Below, piece after piece: positions 47,914 through 57,225 of a DNA stretch of 64,000 nucleotides. How positions within the stretch are numbered: position 1 is the stretch's first letter; every line of letters starts with the position of its first letter. The stretch spans positions 186,001 through 250,000 of the forward strand of contig NZ_CP089469.1 in NCBI RefSeq assembly GCF_021233435.1, given 5' to 3'. The position numbers and the translations under genes were made by a program. This DNA is from Halobacterium noricense. GTDB lineage: Archaea; Halobacteriota; Halobacteria; Halobacteriales; Halobacteriaceae. Under the pieces are notes generated by a model. The model searched no databases. It was not told where the DNA came from and worked only from the letters and a program-made list of their open reading frames with translations.

Positions 47914-47955
47914 TTAACCAACACAGCTACGTTTGAGGGATTATGTGTTGGTTAA
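47914..47955. repeat. 42-bp spaced palindrome, copy 3 (TTAACCAACAC-N20-GTGTTGGTTAA)
   Basis: The 11-bp arms are identical to copy 1 at 3987 and the total length is again 42 bp; the interior differs. The site marks the boundary between the sensor pair and a gene remnant preceding the cytochrome c maturation cluster. Confidence 0.75.
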
Positions 47956-48000
47956 GTTTTCTGCGCCTGCGGAAGTGTGGAGTTGCGTTTTGACACGTAG

Positions 48001-48315
48001 CGAGCGGAGGTCCACTACCTCGGGCCGGAAGCCGTCGCGCCGGATGGAGGTCCAACGGGCGACGTTTGCGACCGACTAGTCGTCTACGAGAACGCACAGT
48101 CGCGGGACGAACCCGAGCAGCGCACAAGGCGTGCCGTCGCTGAAGCGATGGACGTCTCAGTCTTCTCGAAAGGTGGTCGCTACGAGGTGCAGTCCACGTC
48201 CGAGAACCGGAGCCTGCGCGATTGGAGAAGTGTTCGAAGAATGAATTACCGCCCTTGTTTCGTTCTCCAACGCTCAGAGCGTACCGGCCTCCTTTCGAAA
48301 CAAGTCGAAAGCTGA
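48001..48315 (+). pseudogene. Unidentified gene remnant
   Basis: An open frame (VHYLGPEAVAPDGGPTGDVC, then DRLVVYENAQSRDEPEQRTR and AVAEAMDVSVFSKGGRYEV) has the codon bias of haloarchaeal coding DNA but lacks a start. It runs into unlike sequence after about 48230. The end (RAVAEAMxVxxxxxGGRYEV) is reminiscent of the region before a SWIM zinc finger, but the finger is absent. No firm identity. Confidence 0.35.
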
Positions 48316-48414
48316 CGGCAACAACGGCAGACTTGCACCACCAATTGTTCACGCCACTTACCACCAAACTCGGAGTTCAATAGAGCCCTGCCTCGTGACT
48401 TCATCCACGCTCGC

Positions 48415-48789
48415 CTAGTCCGGGCGGGCGTTAATGGTCCCCCAGGCAACGAGCGCCAAGGAGACGACCAGGGATGTCCCCCAGAGGTAGGCGGTCGCTA
48501 ACAACATGGGTTCGACCGACCGCATCAGCATCGACGCGGGGAGAAGCCACTGCCCAATAATGAATGACCAGACGGCGACCGAGCGGGTGCGCCCCGAAAG
48601 AGTTGTGTGCTTAATACCAAACCCGGTGACGACGGCGAGAATAGACAGCATCCCAAATTGGGCGTGTGCGGTGACCGCCATCGGCGGCATCGTGGGGCCG
48701 GCGGGTGACAGCGCGAACGTCTGGAGCAGTCCCCACAGCGCTTGCACGGTGAGCGCGACAAAGCCCGACACCCGGAGCGTCCATGACAT
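48415..48789 (-). CDS. Four-helix membrane protein
   Basis: 124 residues with four TM helices (VSGFVALTVQALWGLLQTFA; QFGMLSILAVVTGFGIKHTT; VAVWSFIIGQWLLPASMLM; YLWGTSLVVSLALVAWG). Single His residues in helix 2 (TAHAQ, IKHTT) could bind heme. It is divergent from ccmE and so may belong to the cytochrome cluster. Family not recognised. Confidence 0.6.
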   Translation of the reverse strand: MSWTLRVSGFVALTVQALWGLLQTFALSPAGPTMPPMAVTAHAQFGMLSILAVVTGFGIKHTTLSGRTRSVAVWSFIIGQWLLPASMLMRSVEPMLLATAYLWGTSLVVSLALVAWGTINARPD

Positions 48790-48895
48790 TAAGTGACAGA
48801 TGGTACGAGCACGTCAGTGATAAGTCTACGGAGACGACTGTCTGCCGCGTCCAACTCGTAACAGCGACCCGGGCGGGTTGACGGCTCTCGTCGGA

Positions 48896-49321
48896 ATGGA
48901 GTGTAAAGCCGGTACAGTAATACGCATCCCCAAACATCATCCGGCAGTGCGACGGAAGAACAAGCTACTGGTCGCCGGGGTCGGCATCCTTGTACTCCTA
49001 GGCGTTCTAGGGGCGACGACGATGAGCGCGTCCACTGAGTTTGTAACGCCGACAGTGCTTTCCGAAGACGACAATTACGAGGGCAACTGGGTAAACCTTG
49101 AGGGTACCGTCCAAAATCTGGACACCAGCGGCGAACGCACCACGTTCGCCGTAGCTGACGGGAACCACTCTGTCCCCGTCACCTACAAAGGGACGCTCCC
49201 CGACACGATGCAGGAGGGGCGGATCGTCGTCGCGAAGGGTCGGTACGCGGATGGCTCTCTGACCGCCCAGCAGCTCTCGGTGCGTGCCCACGAGGGCGAG
49301 GAGCGACCCGACGACGTCTGA
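48896..49321 (+). CDS. ccmE: CcmE cytochrome c maturation heme chaperone
   Basis: 141 residues from ATG 48896; a TTG at 48878 is possible. One TM helix (NKLLVAGVGILVLLGVLGAT) is followed by the OB-fold (NLEGTVQNLDTSGERTTFAV, VPVTYKGTLPDTMQEGRIVV). The heme-attachment His aligns with LSVRAHEGEERPDDV; the usual HxxxY Tyr is absent, and the His-type, not the Cys-type, site is used. It begins the ccmE-A-B operon: its stop overlaps the ccmA start (TGATG). Confidence 0.85.
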   Translation: MECKAGTVIRIPKHHPAVRRKNKLLVAGVGILVLLGVLGATTMSASTEFVTPTVLSEDDNYEGNWVNLEGTVQNLDTSGERTTFAVADGNHSVPVTYKGTLPDTMQEGRIVVAKGRYADGSLTAQQLSVRAHEGEERPDDV

Positions 49322-50106
49322 TGACCGCCGATGAGCCCGCTACCGACGGTAAGAGCGCCGGTCCGCCGGCGATAAGCGCCAACAACTTAACGAAGCGCTA
49401 CGGCCAGTTCCACGCCGTTGACGGTGTCTCATTCTCGGTTGCGGACGGCGAGACAATCGGGTTCTTCGGGCCGAACGGCGCGGGGAAGTCAACAACCATT
49501 CGAATGCTCGCTGGGCTCGTGCGGCCGACGGCCGGGTCGGTCCGCTTCGGGGGTGTGGAGCGGTCGCTCGGCGACCCGGACGCCACCAGTGGTGTTGGCG
49601 TCGTGACGCACGACGCGATGCTGTACGACGACCTGACCGCGCGTGAGAACCTCCAATTTCACGCCCGCCTACACGGCGTTGACGGCGTCGACGCCCGAGT
49701 CAAAACGGTCCTCAACAACGTGGGTCTCGCCGACCGGGGAAGCCAGCGGCCTGCGACATTCTCGCATGGCCTCCGGAAGCGCCTGTCCCTGGCGCGCGCG
49801 TTGCTCCACGACCCCGACGTACTGTTGCTCGACGAACCGTACTCGGGGCTCGACCAGCGCGGTGTTACCGACCTCGGCCACATTCTCGATGGCATCGACG
49901 ACAGGACCATCCTCATATCTACCCATAATCTCAACCTGGGACTGCAGCGGTGCTCGCGAGCGCTCGTCCTTGACCGTGGCCGCGTCCAGGCCGACATCCA
50001 GACCGCGTCCACGTCGCCGGACGAGTTCGAAGCTACCTACCGACGTGCTATCGGGCTTGACGGCCAGTCGACGGACAACCGCTCCACCGCCACCGACCAG
50101 CAATGA
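49321..50106 (+). CDS. ccmA: CcmA heme-export ABC transporter ATPase
   Basis: 261 residues. Walker A is GPNGAGKSTTIRMLAGLVRP, signature motif FSHGLRKRLSLARAL, Walker B VLLLDEPYSGLDQRG, and H-loop ISTHN. CcmA with CcmB and CcmC releases holo-CcmE for heme delivery. The start overlaps ccmE and the end overlaps ccmB (ATGA). The N-terminal ~20 residues are a low-complexity extension. Confidence 0.92.
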   Translation: MTADEPATDGKSAGPPAISANNLTKRYGQFHAVDGVSFSVADGETIGFFGPNGAGKSTTIRMLAGLVRPTAGSVRFGGVERSLGDPDATSGVGVVTHDAMLYDDLTARENLQFHARLHGVDGVDARVKTVLNNVGLADRGSQRPATFSHGLRKRLSLARALLHDPDVLLLDEPYSGLDQRGVTDLGHILDGIDDRTILISTHNLNLGLQRCSRALVLDRGRVQADIQTASTSPDEFEATYRRAIGLDGQSTDNRSTATDQQ

Positions 50107-50777
50107 CGAGCTACCTTACCGCCGTCTACCTCGTAATGCGCAAGGATCTCCACCTAGAGGTGCGGACAAAGCAGGTGACGACCACGGCCGCCGTGTTCGC
50201 GTTACTGGTCGTACTGGCGTTCGCGTTCGGATTCGTGAAGACGTTCACCGACCCTCAGGTCGTCGGGCGGAGCGCGCTCTGGGTTGCGTTCGTGTTCGCC
50301 GGCACCCTAGGAGTGACTGAAGCGGCCGACGTCGAGGCCCAGCACGCCGCCCTTGACGGCCTACTGCTGGCGCCTGTCGATCGATCGGCGGTGTACGTCG
50401 GGAAGGTCCTCAGCACGACCGCGTTCGTGCTCGCCGTAGACCTCGTCACCCTCGCCGCGACAGGCGTATTCCTCGGGTATGAACTTGCGCTCTCGGTGAT
50501 GCCGGCGCTCGCCGGCGTGCTCGCGCTGGCCGCATTCGGCTTCTCAGCGGTCGGCGTTGTCGTATCGACGTTGACGTTTCGGTCGTCGCTGGGCGAACTC
50601 GTGTTGCCCGTGCTACTCGTGCCGCTGGTCGTGCCGGTGTTGCTCGCGGGCGTCGAACTCACAGCTGCGCTCACGACCGGCGCACCGACGGGCACGTGGC
50701 TTCGTGTATTGGGTTCGTACGCAGGCATTCTATTCCTTGGCGGACTTGTGACCTTCGAGTACGCCGTCGAGGAATGA
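50103..50777 (+). CDS. ccmB: CcmB heme-export permease
   Basis: 224 residues, six TM helices. The N-terminal cytoplasmic stretch (VMRKDLHLEVRTKQVTTTAA), FAGTLGVTEAADVEAQHAAL and the C-terminal LPVLLVPLVVPVLLAGVELT are characteristic of CcmB. Third gene of ccmEAB. Confidence 0.9.
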   Translation: MTSYLTAVYLVMRKDLHLEVRTKQVTTTAAVFALLVVLAFAFGFVKTFTDPQVVGRSALWVAFVFAGTLGVTEAADVEAQHAALDGLLLAPVDRSAVYVGKVLSTTAFVLAVDLVTLAATGVFLGYELALSVMPALAGVLALAAFGFSAVGVVVSTLTFRSSLGELVLPVLLVPLVVPVLLAGVELTAALTTGAPTGTWLRVLGSYAGILFLGGLVTFEYAVEE

Positions 50778-50800
50778 GAATGAGCGAAGGGTGGCGCTGA

Positions 50801-52024
50801 TTACAGCACGCGGTAGGCGACGAGGCCGCCGCCGACCATCACGGTGAGACTGCCGAAGACGGGAATCGTCGGGAACTCAGGGATCGAGTTGCTCTCCGAT
50901 GACCCTGTCTCGGCCATATTGGCTCCACCAGCACTTCCGTTACCGCCGGCCGTAGCGGAGCGCGCGTCCGAGACATCGACCCTGACAGTCTCGTTCGCGC
51001 TCACTGGGCCGTCTGACGTGAGAACCGGGACGGGCGAGTCACCAACGCGGAGGTTCTCGGAGTGGTCAACCTCGTCGATGTCGTATCCCTGGAACGACAC
51101 CGCGAAGCTCTCCGCGTCACGACGGAGTTGCTTCTCGAACGTTCGGTCGGCAATATCGTAGGCGACGCCGACCTGTGTGCTGCCGTTCGCGGGGACTGAC
51201 ACGTCCACAGCGACTCCGCCGTCGACGCGCCGATAGTTGGTCTCTTCACCGGCCGCCATCGCGGAGTACGGCTGGCCGTCCGACGGCACCCCGACGACGA
51301 CCGTACCGGCGAACGGCCGGTCAGCGCCGTTCTGGAGGGTAAGCGTTTCCACCACGCCCGTGAGACCCGAGCGGTTCTGTGGTGCAAGCACGCGGACGAC
51401 GTGGCTGACGGGGTCGCCGCCCATCACCGACAGCACGCTGGGTTCGTCGACGGGCGGCGGCGTCGACACGGTCACATTCTGGGTGCCGCCGTCCACAGTG
51501 GAGACTGTCTCGCGATACTGGACGCCGTCGACGGCGACGGCGAGGCGGTACGTCTCGTTTGACTCCAGGGGAGCGAACGCAAACGTTCCGTTTTTGGCCG
51601 CCTGGGTGCGGTCGACCGAGAAGCCGGCCTCGTCGATGAGGCTGACAGTGGTGTTTGGTCGCGGCTCGCCAGCCTCGTCGACTACCTGGCCGGAGATGGC
51701 GGCCTCGAGGTCGATGGTCGCCGTGGAGTCGTTCCGCAGCACCTCGTAGTGGGCGGCGCCGTCGTGGACGACGCGGACGACGTACGCGGGCGAGTCGGGC
51801 GCGTCAACGGAGAAGGTGGTTCCATCGACGGTCGTCCGCACGGAGTTCCCCGTACTGCGCAGGTTTTCGTCGACGGGTGCGACGGTCACGCGAGCGCCAT
51901 CGGCTGAGCCGTCCGCAACGGTGACGGTGCCTGAAACTGAGGTAGTCGCTGCAGCGATACTTGGGAGGGCAATGATGCAAGCGGTGAAAACAACGACTGC
52001 GGCAAGAGCGTGCTTATGGTTCAT
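50801..52024 (-). CDS. Exported carboxypeptidase-regulatory-like (CarboxypepD_reg) protein with C-terminal anchor
   Basis: 407 residues from ATG 52024 (MNHKHALAAVVVFTACIIAL, a Sec-type signal). Two beta-sandwich repeats are seen (VSGTVTVADGSADGARVTVA; ISGQVVDEAGEPRPNTTVSL), then a large beta domain and a Gly/Ser-rich linker before a C-terminal TM (VFGSLTVMVGGGLVAYRVL). It starts 2 bp after ccmF ends, so it is in the ccm operon. It contains no CxxC, so it is not a CcmH. A structural or substrate-presenting role in System I is a guess. Confidence 0.75.
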   Translation of the reverse strand: MNHKHALAAVVVFTACIIALPSIAAATTSVSGTVTVADGSADGARVTVAPVDENLRSTGNSVRTTVDGTTFSVDAPDSPAYVVRVVHDGAAHYEVLRNDSTATIDLEAAISGQVVDEAGEPRPNTTVSLIDEAGFSVDRTQAAKNGTFAFAPLESNETYRLAVAVDGVQYRETVSTVDGGTQNVTVSTPPPVDEPSVLSVMGGDPVSHVVRVLAPQNRSGLTGVVETLTLQNGADRPFAGTVVVGVPSDGQPYSAMAAGEETNYRRVDGGVAVDVSVPANGSTQVGVAYDIADRTFEKQLRRDAESFAVSFQGYDIDEVDHSENLRVGDSPVPVLTSDGPVSANETVRVDVSDARSATAGGNGSAGGANMAETGSSESNSIPEFPTIPVFGSLTVMVGGGLVAYRVL

Positions 52025-52025
52025 G

Positions 52026-54428
52026 TTAGTCTGTTGTCTCCGGTTCGACATCGGTACTCGAAGCAGTCGAAGCAGTTAGCGTCTGAATACCGTGCTCGGG
52101 GTCAAACACGAGCACGGTGGACATCCCCGCGACGAGCAACACGATGCTGAGCCGCAGCAGGGACATTAACGGCACCTGCTTGACGGTCATCGAGGCAGTG
52201 CCGTCGCTGACGCCCGCGATGACGTAGGTGTCGGTCACGAGTCCCCGGTCGATGAGAACATCCCTGACCTGCATGTTACCTTGCTGGGGGTACTCGCGCT
52301 GACCGGCGACCCCGGAAGTGACAAGTTTCCCGTCCTCGTAAACGGCAAGCGAGACGCCGTCAACTTGTACGCGCGTCGGGACCACACCTTCGGGGGGGTT
52401 TGCTGGTGAGCCGATGGTCTGCGGGCTCGCGAGCACCGTTGCGTCGGCGTTCGGCACGAAGTTCCACATCAGCCGGCCGCGTGCGACGAGGCCTTGGCCG
52501 GTCTGGACGGAGAGATTGCCCGTGGTCTCGTTGCGTTGGATGACGCCCACCCACGTCCGAGAGTTATCAAGTTGGATAACCGTCGCCTGTGGCCCCCTTC
52601 TGATGTCAGTGACGGTGCCGTACACCGCCTGTACCGTTCCGTTTAGTGACGGTCCACGAGCAGCCACTTGGTCGGCCGAGAGCGCGTATGACTCAGGCTT
52701 GGGGTTCTGGGGGAACTCGTTGCTGGTGTAGTCAAGCACGCGGACCGAGTAGTCGGTGCCGGCAACGTCCTGATAGGAGGTGTCGACGGACTCCGACGCG
52801 ATGCCGGTCGCCATCGCTGACGCCTGGCCCGCGAACATATACATAAACGGAAGCGACAGCACGAGTAGCACGGCACCGACATGGATGGCAGTGATTCCTG
52901 TCTCCTTGAACATCGCGCCCCGGTCGGCGGTCGCCGGGATTCGGGCGAGCGCGCGCTTCGTGACGCCGAGAATGGCGTACGCGGCCGGGGGGAGAATCGA
53001 GAGCACGCTGATACTCCCGAGGACGCCGTATATAGGGGATTGAGTCGGCGGCGAAGGGGAAAGCTGCCAGGTCTCTGAGGGTGCGACGAACGCAGCGGCC
53101 ACGGCCGCTGTGCCGAAGACGGCTAACCCGGTGAGGCTGCGGCGGCGCCCCTCAACGTCGAAGTCCATGTAGAAACCCAATAACAGCAGCGCGATGCCGA
53201 CCAACGGGTAGCTCCAAAGGTTGAAGTAGTGAGACTCCACGGACACTTCGACGCCGGTAACCGCGGCCCGGAGGACGGGGAACGACAGCCCCCAGAGGGA
53301 GACGAACGTCAGCAGACCGAACAGCAGGACGGCGGCGTGCAGGAGATTGTCCCGCGTGAGCCACGCGCCGTCTGAGCCGGTCGCTTCGCCGTCCTGGAGG
53401 AACCAGTACGCGAGCGGGACGACGACGCCCAAGACGCTAGTCAACACCATCAGGACGATGAATGAGATGCCGATACCGCCGTCGGCGAAAGAGTGAACAC
53501 TCCGGAATGTCCCGCTGCGGACGATGGAGGTGGTGTAAATTGCGAGCGAGAATACCGTCGCAGTCATCGCGGGCGCGAGAATCCGGTACTCGTCGTTCGG
53601 CCGGTACCGGACGACGGCGTGGACAGTGGCAGTGAGGAACAACCACGGCACGAGAATAGCTGTCTCCACCGGGTCCCACGCCCAGATACCACCCCAGCCG
53701 AGTACGGTGTACGACCAGAGGCCGCCGAGCGCCACGGCGACCGTAAGGAACAGCCAGCTGACGCGCAGCCAGCGCGTGACGCTCCCGCGCCAGGCCGCAA
53801 ACACGCTTCCGTCACCCCGGAATAGAGAGACGAAGTGCGCGGCGCCGATGGCGAACGGCATCGTGAGCAGCGCGTAGGAGACAAACATCACGGGTGGGTG
53901 GATGGCCATGTACGGGTCGACCAGCAGAGGGTTGAGCCCCTCGCCACTCGTCGGAATGTACCCTGGTGGCGCGTTCGCGAACTCCGTCCGAATGGACGCG
54001 AACGGGCTCTGGAGCAGTAGCATCCCGACGAAGTACGTGACGATCCCGAACGTGATAGCGTGGACGAGCTTCGAGTGGCGGTCCGGGAACCCGCGGATGA
54101 CCCCGGCGGTGAACGCGACCAGCGCAGTGAGCGCCGCCCACAGCAAGATCGACCCCTCGTTACCGGCGTACACGCCGGTCACGCGGTACAGCAGCGGGAG
54201 GTAGTCGGCGGTGTTGTTCCACACATACGCGTTCGAGTAGTCCGTCACCACGAACTGGTACGTGAGCTGGGCTAGGGCGCCGGCCAGCGCTACCGCGCCT
54301 GTGCCCGTGAGCATCGTCACGTACCCGACGTGCCGGTCGTCATCGGCGAGGTACGCGCGGGCAAGAATACCGGTTGCGCCCAGCAGAACGGCGAACGCAG
54401 TGGCGAGCAGGACATTCCCGACGTTCAT
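52026..54428 (-). CDS. ccmF: CcmF cytochrome c heme lyase subunit
   Basis: 800 residues, ~15 TM helices. The WWD domain reads GGLWSYTVLGWGGIWAWDPV, flanked by His-containing loops (MAIHPPVMFVSYALLTMPFA; RSVHSFADGGIG). The large soluble loop begins about residue 535. CcmF ligates heme from CcmE to CxxCH motifs of apocytochromes. It overlaps the thioredoxin-like gene upstream by 4 bp and is followed by the carboxypeptidase-regulatory-like gene. Confidence 0.93.
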   Translation of the reverse strand: MNVGNVLLATAFAVLLGATGILARAYLADDDRHVGYVTMLTGTGAVALAGALAQLTYQFVVTDYSNAYVWNNTADYLPLLYRVTGVYAGNEGSILLWAALTALVAFTAGVIRGFPDRHSKLVHAITFGIVTYFVGMLLLQSPFASIRTEFANAPPGYIPTSGEGLNPLLVDPYMAIHPPVMFVSYALLTMPFAIGAAHFVSLFRGDGSVFAAWRGSVTRWLRVSWLFLTVAVALGGLWSYTVLGWGGIWAWDPVETAILVPWLFLTATVHAVVRYRPNDEYRILAPAMTATVFSLAIYTTSIVRSGTFRSVHSFADGGIGISFIVLMVLTSVLGVVVPLAYWFLQDGEATGSDGAWLTRDNLLHAAVLLFGLLTFVSLWGLSFPVLRAAVTGVEVSVESHYFNLWSYPLVGIALLLLGFYMDFDVEGRRRSLTGLAVFGTAAVAAAFVAPSETWQLSPSPPTQSPIYGVLGSISVLSILPPAAYAILGVTKRALARIPATADRGAMFKETGITAIHVGAVLLVLSLPFMYMFAGQASAMATGIASESVDTSYQDVAGTDYSVRVLDYTSNEFPQNPKPESYALSADQVAARGPSLNGTVQAVYGTVTDIRRGPQATVIQLDNSRTWVGVIQRNETTGNLSVQTGQGLVARGRLMWNFVPNADATVLASPQTIGSPANPPEGVVPTRVQVDGVSLAVYEDGKLVTSGVAGQREYPQQGNMQVRDVLIDRGLVTDTYVIAGVSDGTASMTVKQVPLMSLLRLSIVLLVAGMSTVLVFDPEHGIQTLTASTASSTDVEPETTD

Positions 54429-54907
54429 TGGTTGTCACCCGCGTCGTACTCGCGCTCGGCCTTTGCGAGGTAATTGAGGAACGCCTCGCGGTCGGCGTAT
54501 CCGGAGATCTTCACAAGCTGTTCACCCTCGGGCGTGATGATGACGTGCTGTGGCGGGTAGTTGGCGTTGTACCGCTGCTGGAGGCGGCCGTATTCGCCCT
54601 GGTCGCTGTCGAGGTTCACCGCTACCTTCACGAAATCGTCGAGTTCAGCTTGTACCTCGGGGTCAGAGTAGACGTACTGGTTGTAGTCTTCGCAGTACGT
54701 ACACCACGTCGTCCAGAAGTAGATGACGATGGGGCGGTCCTGCTCGCTGGCTAGCTGCTCGGCCTCGGAGAAGTCGGTCCGCCATTCGGTTTCGCCGTGG
54801 TACGAATAGTTATCGTCGCTCAACACTGGTGCGGAGTGCATCGACAGGTAGCCAATGCCCAGAAGGAAGACGAAGAAGGCGATTGTAAGCGCCTTTCGAG
54901 GCTTCAT
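54425..54907 (-). CDS. Membrane-anchored thioredoxin-like protein (CcmG/DsbE-like role)
   Basis: 160 residues from ATG 54907 (MKPRKALTIAFFVFLLGIGY, an N-terminal anchor); an ATG at 54937 would add 10. The active site is IYFWTTWCTYCEDYNQYV, with a cis-Pro in NYPPQHVIITPEGEQL. It probably reduces apocytochrome Cys residues before heme attachment. It overlaps ccmF by 4 bp. The CTYC active site is closer to DUF255/thioredoxin_7 types than to canonical CcmG. Confidence 0.85.
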   Translation of the reverse strand: MKPRKALTIAFFVFLLGIGYLSMHSAPVLSDDNYSYHGETEWRTDFSEAEQLASEQDRPIVIYFWTTWCTYCEDYNQYVYSDPEVQAELDDFVKVAVNLDSDQGEYGRLQQRYNANYPPQHVIITPEGEQLVKISGYADREAFLNYLAKAEREYDAGDNQ

Positions 54908-55129
54908 CGATGTGTGATGCTTTCTCACCTCCCTCATTAAAATGTGCTGTCTGTGAACGACCCGGGGTCGGCGCACGTCAGACGGTTTCTCGCGTGTCCG
55001 CTAATACTCCCATGTCCGCAGAAAAGCTTTATTACAGTCGTGTCCACATATTGGAATACCGATTGCGAATACCGCAGTAGCAAGCTGAAATCACCACCGG
55101 GACCGATGAGCAATACGTAGAGATCTACG

Positions 55130-56497
55130 ATGAGCAAACGAGATTCAACGAGACTACTGAAACCGACGCTGCTCGTGGTCGGAGCGGTCATCGCGGGTGT
55201 CATCGTCGTCTTCGCCGTCAACGGCGCGTTGGCGTTCATGAGCGACACCGGCGGGGCGCCGTCGGCTATGGAGGGCGATGGCGGTGGCGGCGGTGTCATC
55301 CAGCTACCGGGAACGTGGAGCGGCTCGCAGTGGTACAGTCCGGAACTCCGCGACGAGGGGTTCGAGTACAAGAATGCTTCAGCGGGCGACAAGGTGGAGT
55401 TCGTCCCGAAGGAGATGAACAACTCAACGCTCCCGGAGAACGAAAATCGGCGGGAGCTCATCCAGTACGGGCGTGAGATCTTCGCGAACACGTCCAACGA
55501 GATGCCCAACCACGTCGGCAACGAACTGTCGTGTGCGAACTGTCACGGCGGCGGCGACCTGCCGACGACCACCGGTATGGTCGGCCAGGATATCGACATG
55601 ATTCCGCTCGTCGGCACCGCAGCCGGCTATCCCGAGTGGACCGGCCGCACTGAGCGGATGCGGGACATGCGCCAGCGCATCATGGGCTGCTTCCTGCGGA
55701 GCATGGACGCGCCCGGTTCCCCCGAGGGGGTCCCAGCGTACGACAGTCGTGAGATCCAGGCGATGGAGTCGTACATGGTCTGGCTGAACAAGGGCACGCC
55801 GAGCCAGAAGGTGCCGTACTGGCGGCACATCCGGAAGCCCGAGGGCGACGAGAAGGTGAACGTAACAGAAGCCAACCCGGTGCGGGGCGCCGATCTCTAC
55901 CTCGAGAACTGCGCATCCTGCCACGGCGCTGACGGCCAGGGGACTCCCGGCCAGTATCCGCCGCTATGGGGTGAGGGCTCCTACAACGACGGTGCCGGCA
56001 TGGGCCGGCTGTACACGTCTGCCGGATTCATCCGGGAGGCCATGCCGTACGGCACGGCGCACACGTTCACGGACTGGAGGGACGTCCATGACGTCGCCGC
56101 GTTCATGAACGGCCACAAACGCCCGCACCTCCCACGGCAGCCCAAAGACTGGGCCGAGTCTGGGGCGCCCGACGAGGGGATCTACTACCAGCGCGTTCAG
56201 GAGCGGTTCGGCTACGACATGAACCCGATGACGAAGAAGCTCATGATCGCCGGGATCCCCATCGGCTCCCAGGAGATTAACCAGAGCGTCATCCCTGACA
56301 ACGTTGACCGCTACGACCAGCCCCTCCGTGACGTCGAAGTGAACGGCTCGTGGCAGACCACCTGGATTCGGACGTACGAGGAATACGACAACGGCTGGTC
56401 CACGAACGAGACCGAGCCGAACAACTCAACGTCCACTGACGCGCAAGAGTTGATAGGGGCAGCAATAGACGGCGGCAGTAGCCAGCAGGCAAGCTGA
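55130..56497 (+). CDS. Diheme c-type cytochrome, thiosulfate dehydrogenase (TsdA)-like
   Basis: 455 residues. N-terminal TM anchor (LLVVGAVIAGVIVVFAVNGA), outer domain with two heme sites: ELSCANCHGGGDLPTTTGMV (CxxCH 1) and ENCASCHGADGQGT (CxxCH 2). Between them, RQRIMGCFLRSMDAPGSP matches the TsdA/SoxA-like segment whose Cys is the distal heme ligand in thiosulfate dehydrogenases, with IQAMESYMVWLNKG following as in TsdA. Likely reaction: 2 thiosulfate to tetrathionate, electrons to halocyanin. It is surrounded by ccm genes. Enzyme function is inferred from the ligand pattern. Confidence 0.82.
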   Translation: MSKRDSTRLLKPTLLVVGAVIAGVIVVFAVNGALAFMSDTGGAPSAMEGDGGGGGVIQLPGTWSGSQWYSPELRDEGFEYKNASAGDKVEFVPKEMNNSTLPENENRRELIQYGREIFANTSNEMPNHVGNELSCANCHGGGDLPTTTGMVGQDIDMIPLVGTAAGYPEWTGRTERMRDMRQRIMGCFLRSMDAPGSPEGVPAYDSREIQAMESYMVWLNKGTPSQKVPYWRHIRKPEGDEKVNVTEANPVRGADLYLENCASCHGADGQGTPGQYPPLWGEGSYNDGAGMGRLYTSAGFIREAMPYGTAHTFTDWRDVHDVAAFMNGHKRPHLPRQPKDWAESGAPDEGIYYQRVQERFGYDMNPMTKKLMIAGIPIGSQEINQSVIPDNVDRYDQPLRDVEVNGSWQTTWIRTYEEYDNGWSTNETEPNNSTSTDAQELIGAAIDGGSSQQAS

Positions 56498-56522
56498 CCG
56501 CCGTCCGTGATTCGCTGACATA

Positions 56523-57215
56523 ATGGTAGAGGCTCCAACTACGTTCGCGGTGTTCGCCGCCGGCATTCTGACGATCTTGACGCCGTGCTGTCTGCCGATG
56601 ATCCCGGTACTCGTAGTTGGGTCGTCAGGCCACTCGTTGCGCCCGGTGGCCATCGTGGCGGGGAGTACGCTCACGTTCACCGTGCTCGGGGTCGCGACTG
56701 GGATGATAGGGTCCGTAACCCCTGACACCGTTCGGTTACCGTTCGCCATCATGATGCTGGCGTTCGGGGCCATAATGGCAGACGACGACCTCAACGAGAT
56801 GTACTCCCGGTACGCGTCCCGGTTGTCAGGACGCGCGTCGGCTGCGAGCACGCGGATCGACAAGGACGAGCGGCCGCTGACAAACGCGTTCGTCGTCGGC
56901 CTCCTGCTCGGGGTTATCTGGCTACCGTGCGTCGGTCCCGTCCTTGGGGGCGTGCTCGCGCTCGCCGGAACGACCGGTGACGTTGGGCGGAGCGCATGGC
57001 TGTTGTTCACCTACGGTGGCGGCTTCTCAGTGCCGCTGCTCGGGGTGGCCTACGCCGGTAAGCACGGTGTCCAGCGGGTCTTCAATTCCATCACTGAGGG
57101 TGTCTCGGGGGACGCGGTCCAGACAGCGACCGGGTACACGTTCCTGGCATTAGGCGTGGCCGTCCTCTTCGACGTGGACAAATTGCTGCTTGCGTCAATC
57201 GTTGAGTACCTATGA
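56523..57215 (+). CDS. ccdA: CcdA-type thiol-disulfide transporter, second copy
   Basis: 230 residues, six TM helices. Redox Cys residues are in LTILTPCCLPMIPVLVVGSS (TM1) and VIWLPCVGPVLGGVLALAG, with Pro on both sides as in CcdA/CcsA partners. It provides electrons to the outer thioredoxin-like protein for apocytochrome reduction. It starts 25 bp after the cytochrome gene and precedes ccmC by 10 bp. Confidence 0.9.
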   Translation: MVEAPTTFAVFAAGILTILTPCCLPMIPVLVVGSSGHSLRPVAIVAGSTLTFTVLGVATGMIGSVTPDTVRLPFAIMMLAFGAIMADDDLNEMYSRYASRLSGRASAASTRIDKDERPLTNAFVVGLLLGVIWLPCVGPVLGGVLALAGTTGDVGRSAWLLFTYGGGFSVPLLGVAYAGKHGVQRVFNSITEGVSGDAVQTATGYTFLALGVAVLFDVDKLLLASIVEYL

Positions 57216-57225
57216 GAGCACACGC

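Noticed and set aside
50801-52024. CcmH/CcmI identity for the protein next to ccmF
   Set aside because: It lacks the CxxC motif and TPR repeats; beta-sandwich repeats dominate.
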